Of a DNA stretch of 5,721 nt, positions 5,508-5,721 are shown piece by piece. The notes beneath the pieces were generated by a model. That model was not told where the DNA came from. It was given only the letters and a program-made list of their open reading frames with translations, and made no database searches. The translations under genes and the position numbers were made by a program. Position 1 is the stretch's first letter. Each line of letters begins with the position of its first letter. Origin of the DNA: Firmicutes bacterium UBA5454 (GTDB lineage: Bacteria > Bacillota > Clostridia > Caldicoprobacterales > DTU083); assembly GCA_002426555.1 (NCBI GenBank), contig DIQU01000035.1, positions 1-5,721 on the forward strand, written 5' to 3'.

Positions 5508-5721
5508 ATGGCAGATATTTTAGTATATAGTCAAAAGGCTGATCTGGCGCTGGAATTACAAACTGCGGCAATAACAATCGCTAACGGGAAGGCAGTAAAA
5601 ACTTTGATGATTAACCAGCCTTATGAACATACAGAGTTAACAAGTAAAGGAGCCAATATATACCAGATTGCACAAGAGAACATAAATTTATATGATGTTG
5701 GAATGGTAGCAGAAGCGATTA
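5508..5721 (+). CDS. fixB: Electron transfer flavoprotein alpha-subunit, FixB family, N-terminal part (3' end outside window)
   Basis: The frame opens at ATG 5508 behind GAGGGAG (5494-5500) and stays open for 71 codons to the window edge. The N-terminus (Met-Ala-Asp-Ile-Leu-Val-Tyr-Ser, then a helix with Leu-Glu-Leu-Gln-Thr-Ala-Ala) fits the start of FixB/ETF alpha: a strand, then a helix, then a second strand Val-Lys-Thr-Leu-Met-Ile. The FAD-binding C-terminal domain lies outside. Position immediately after fixA is the strongest support, since the two subunits are nearly always adjacent. The visible part alone is too variable to settle the subfamily. Confidence 0.85.
   Translation, partial: MADILVYSQKADLALELQTAAITIANGKAVKTLMINQPYEHTELTSKGANIYQIAQENINLYDVGMVAEAI

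Overview
The window looks like part of a low-GC, AT-rich anaerobic Bacillota genome (a clostridial or Negativicutes-type organism). The basis is strong GGAGG-type ribosome sites, AT-rich spacers, a TTG start, and FixABCX-like electron-transfer genes of the kind common in anaerobes with many flavoproteins. Genus cannot be read from the sequence. All supported genes are on the + strand.

Layout: (1) The 3' end of a DASS/SLC13-family anion transporter (2-619). (2) A roughly 100-base spacer almost filled by a long imperfect hairpin (640-702). (3) A complete MFS transporter of the aromatic-acid/metabolite:H+ symporter type (722-1969). (4) A 196-base non-coding leader with a perfect 7-bp dyad (2115-2132). 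(5) fixC (2166-3449), translationally overlapped by fixX (TTG start, 3446-3739). (6) A short, wholly soluble methyl-accepting chemotaxis-type sensor (3802-4671). (7) fixA, an ETF beta-type gene (4743-5489). (8) The first 71 codons of fixB, an ETF alpha-type gene (5508 to the window end).

How they may work together: FixA and FixB form an electron-transferring flavoprotein that takes electrons from a dehydrogenase or NADH. FixC (FAD) and FixX (Fe-S) form the ETF:quinone-oxidoreductase-like partner. The order fixC-fixX-(sensor)-fixA-fixB next to an MFS carrier differs from the classical fixABCX order. From memory it resembles the E. coli ygcN-ygcO-ygcP-ygcQ-ygcR-ygcS cluster, in which a regulator lies between the fixX-like and ETF genes. 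The two carriers suggest uptake of an organic acid whose oxidation or reduction is served by the Fix proteins. The substrate and its catabolic enzymes are not in this window.

The most unusual point is the cytoplasmic MCP-like sensor placed between fixX and fixA. It suggests a link between flow through this electron-transfer chain, or its substrate, and chemotaxis. That link is inference from gene position only.
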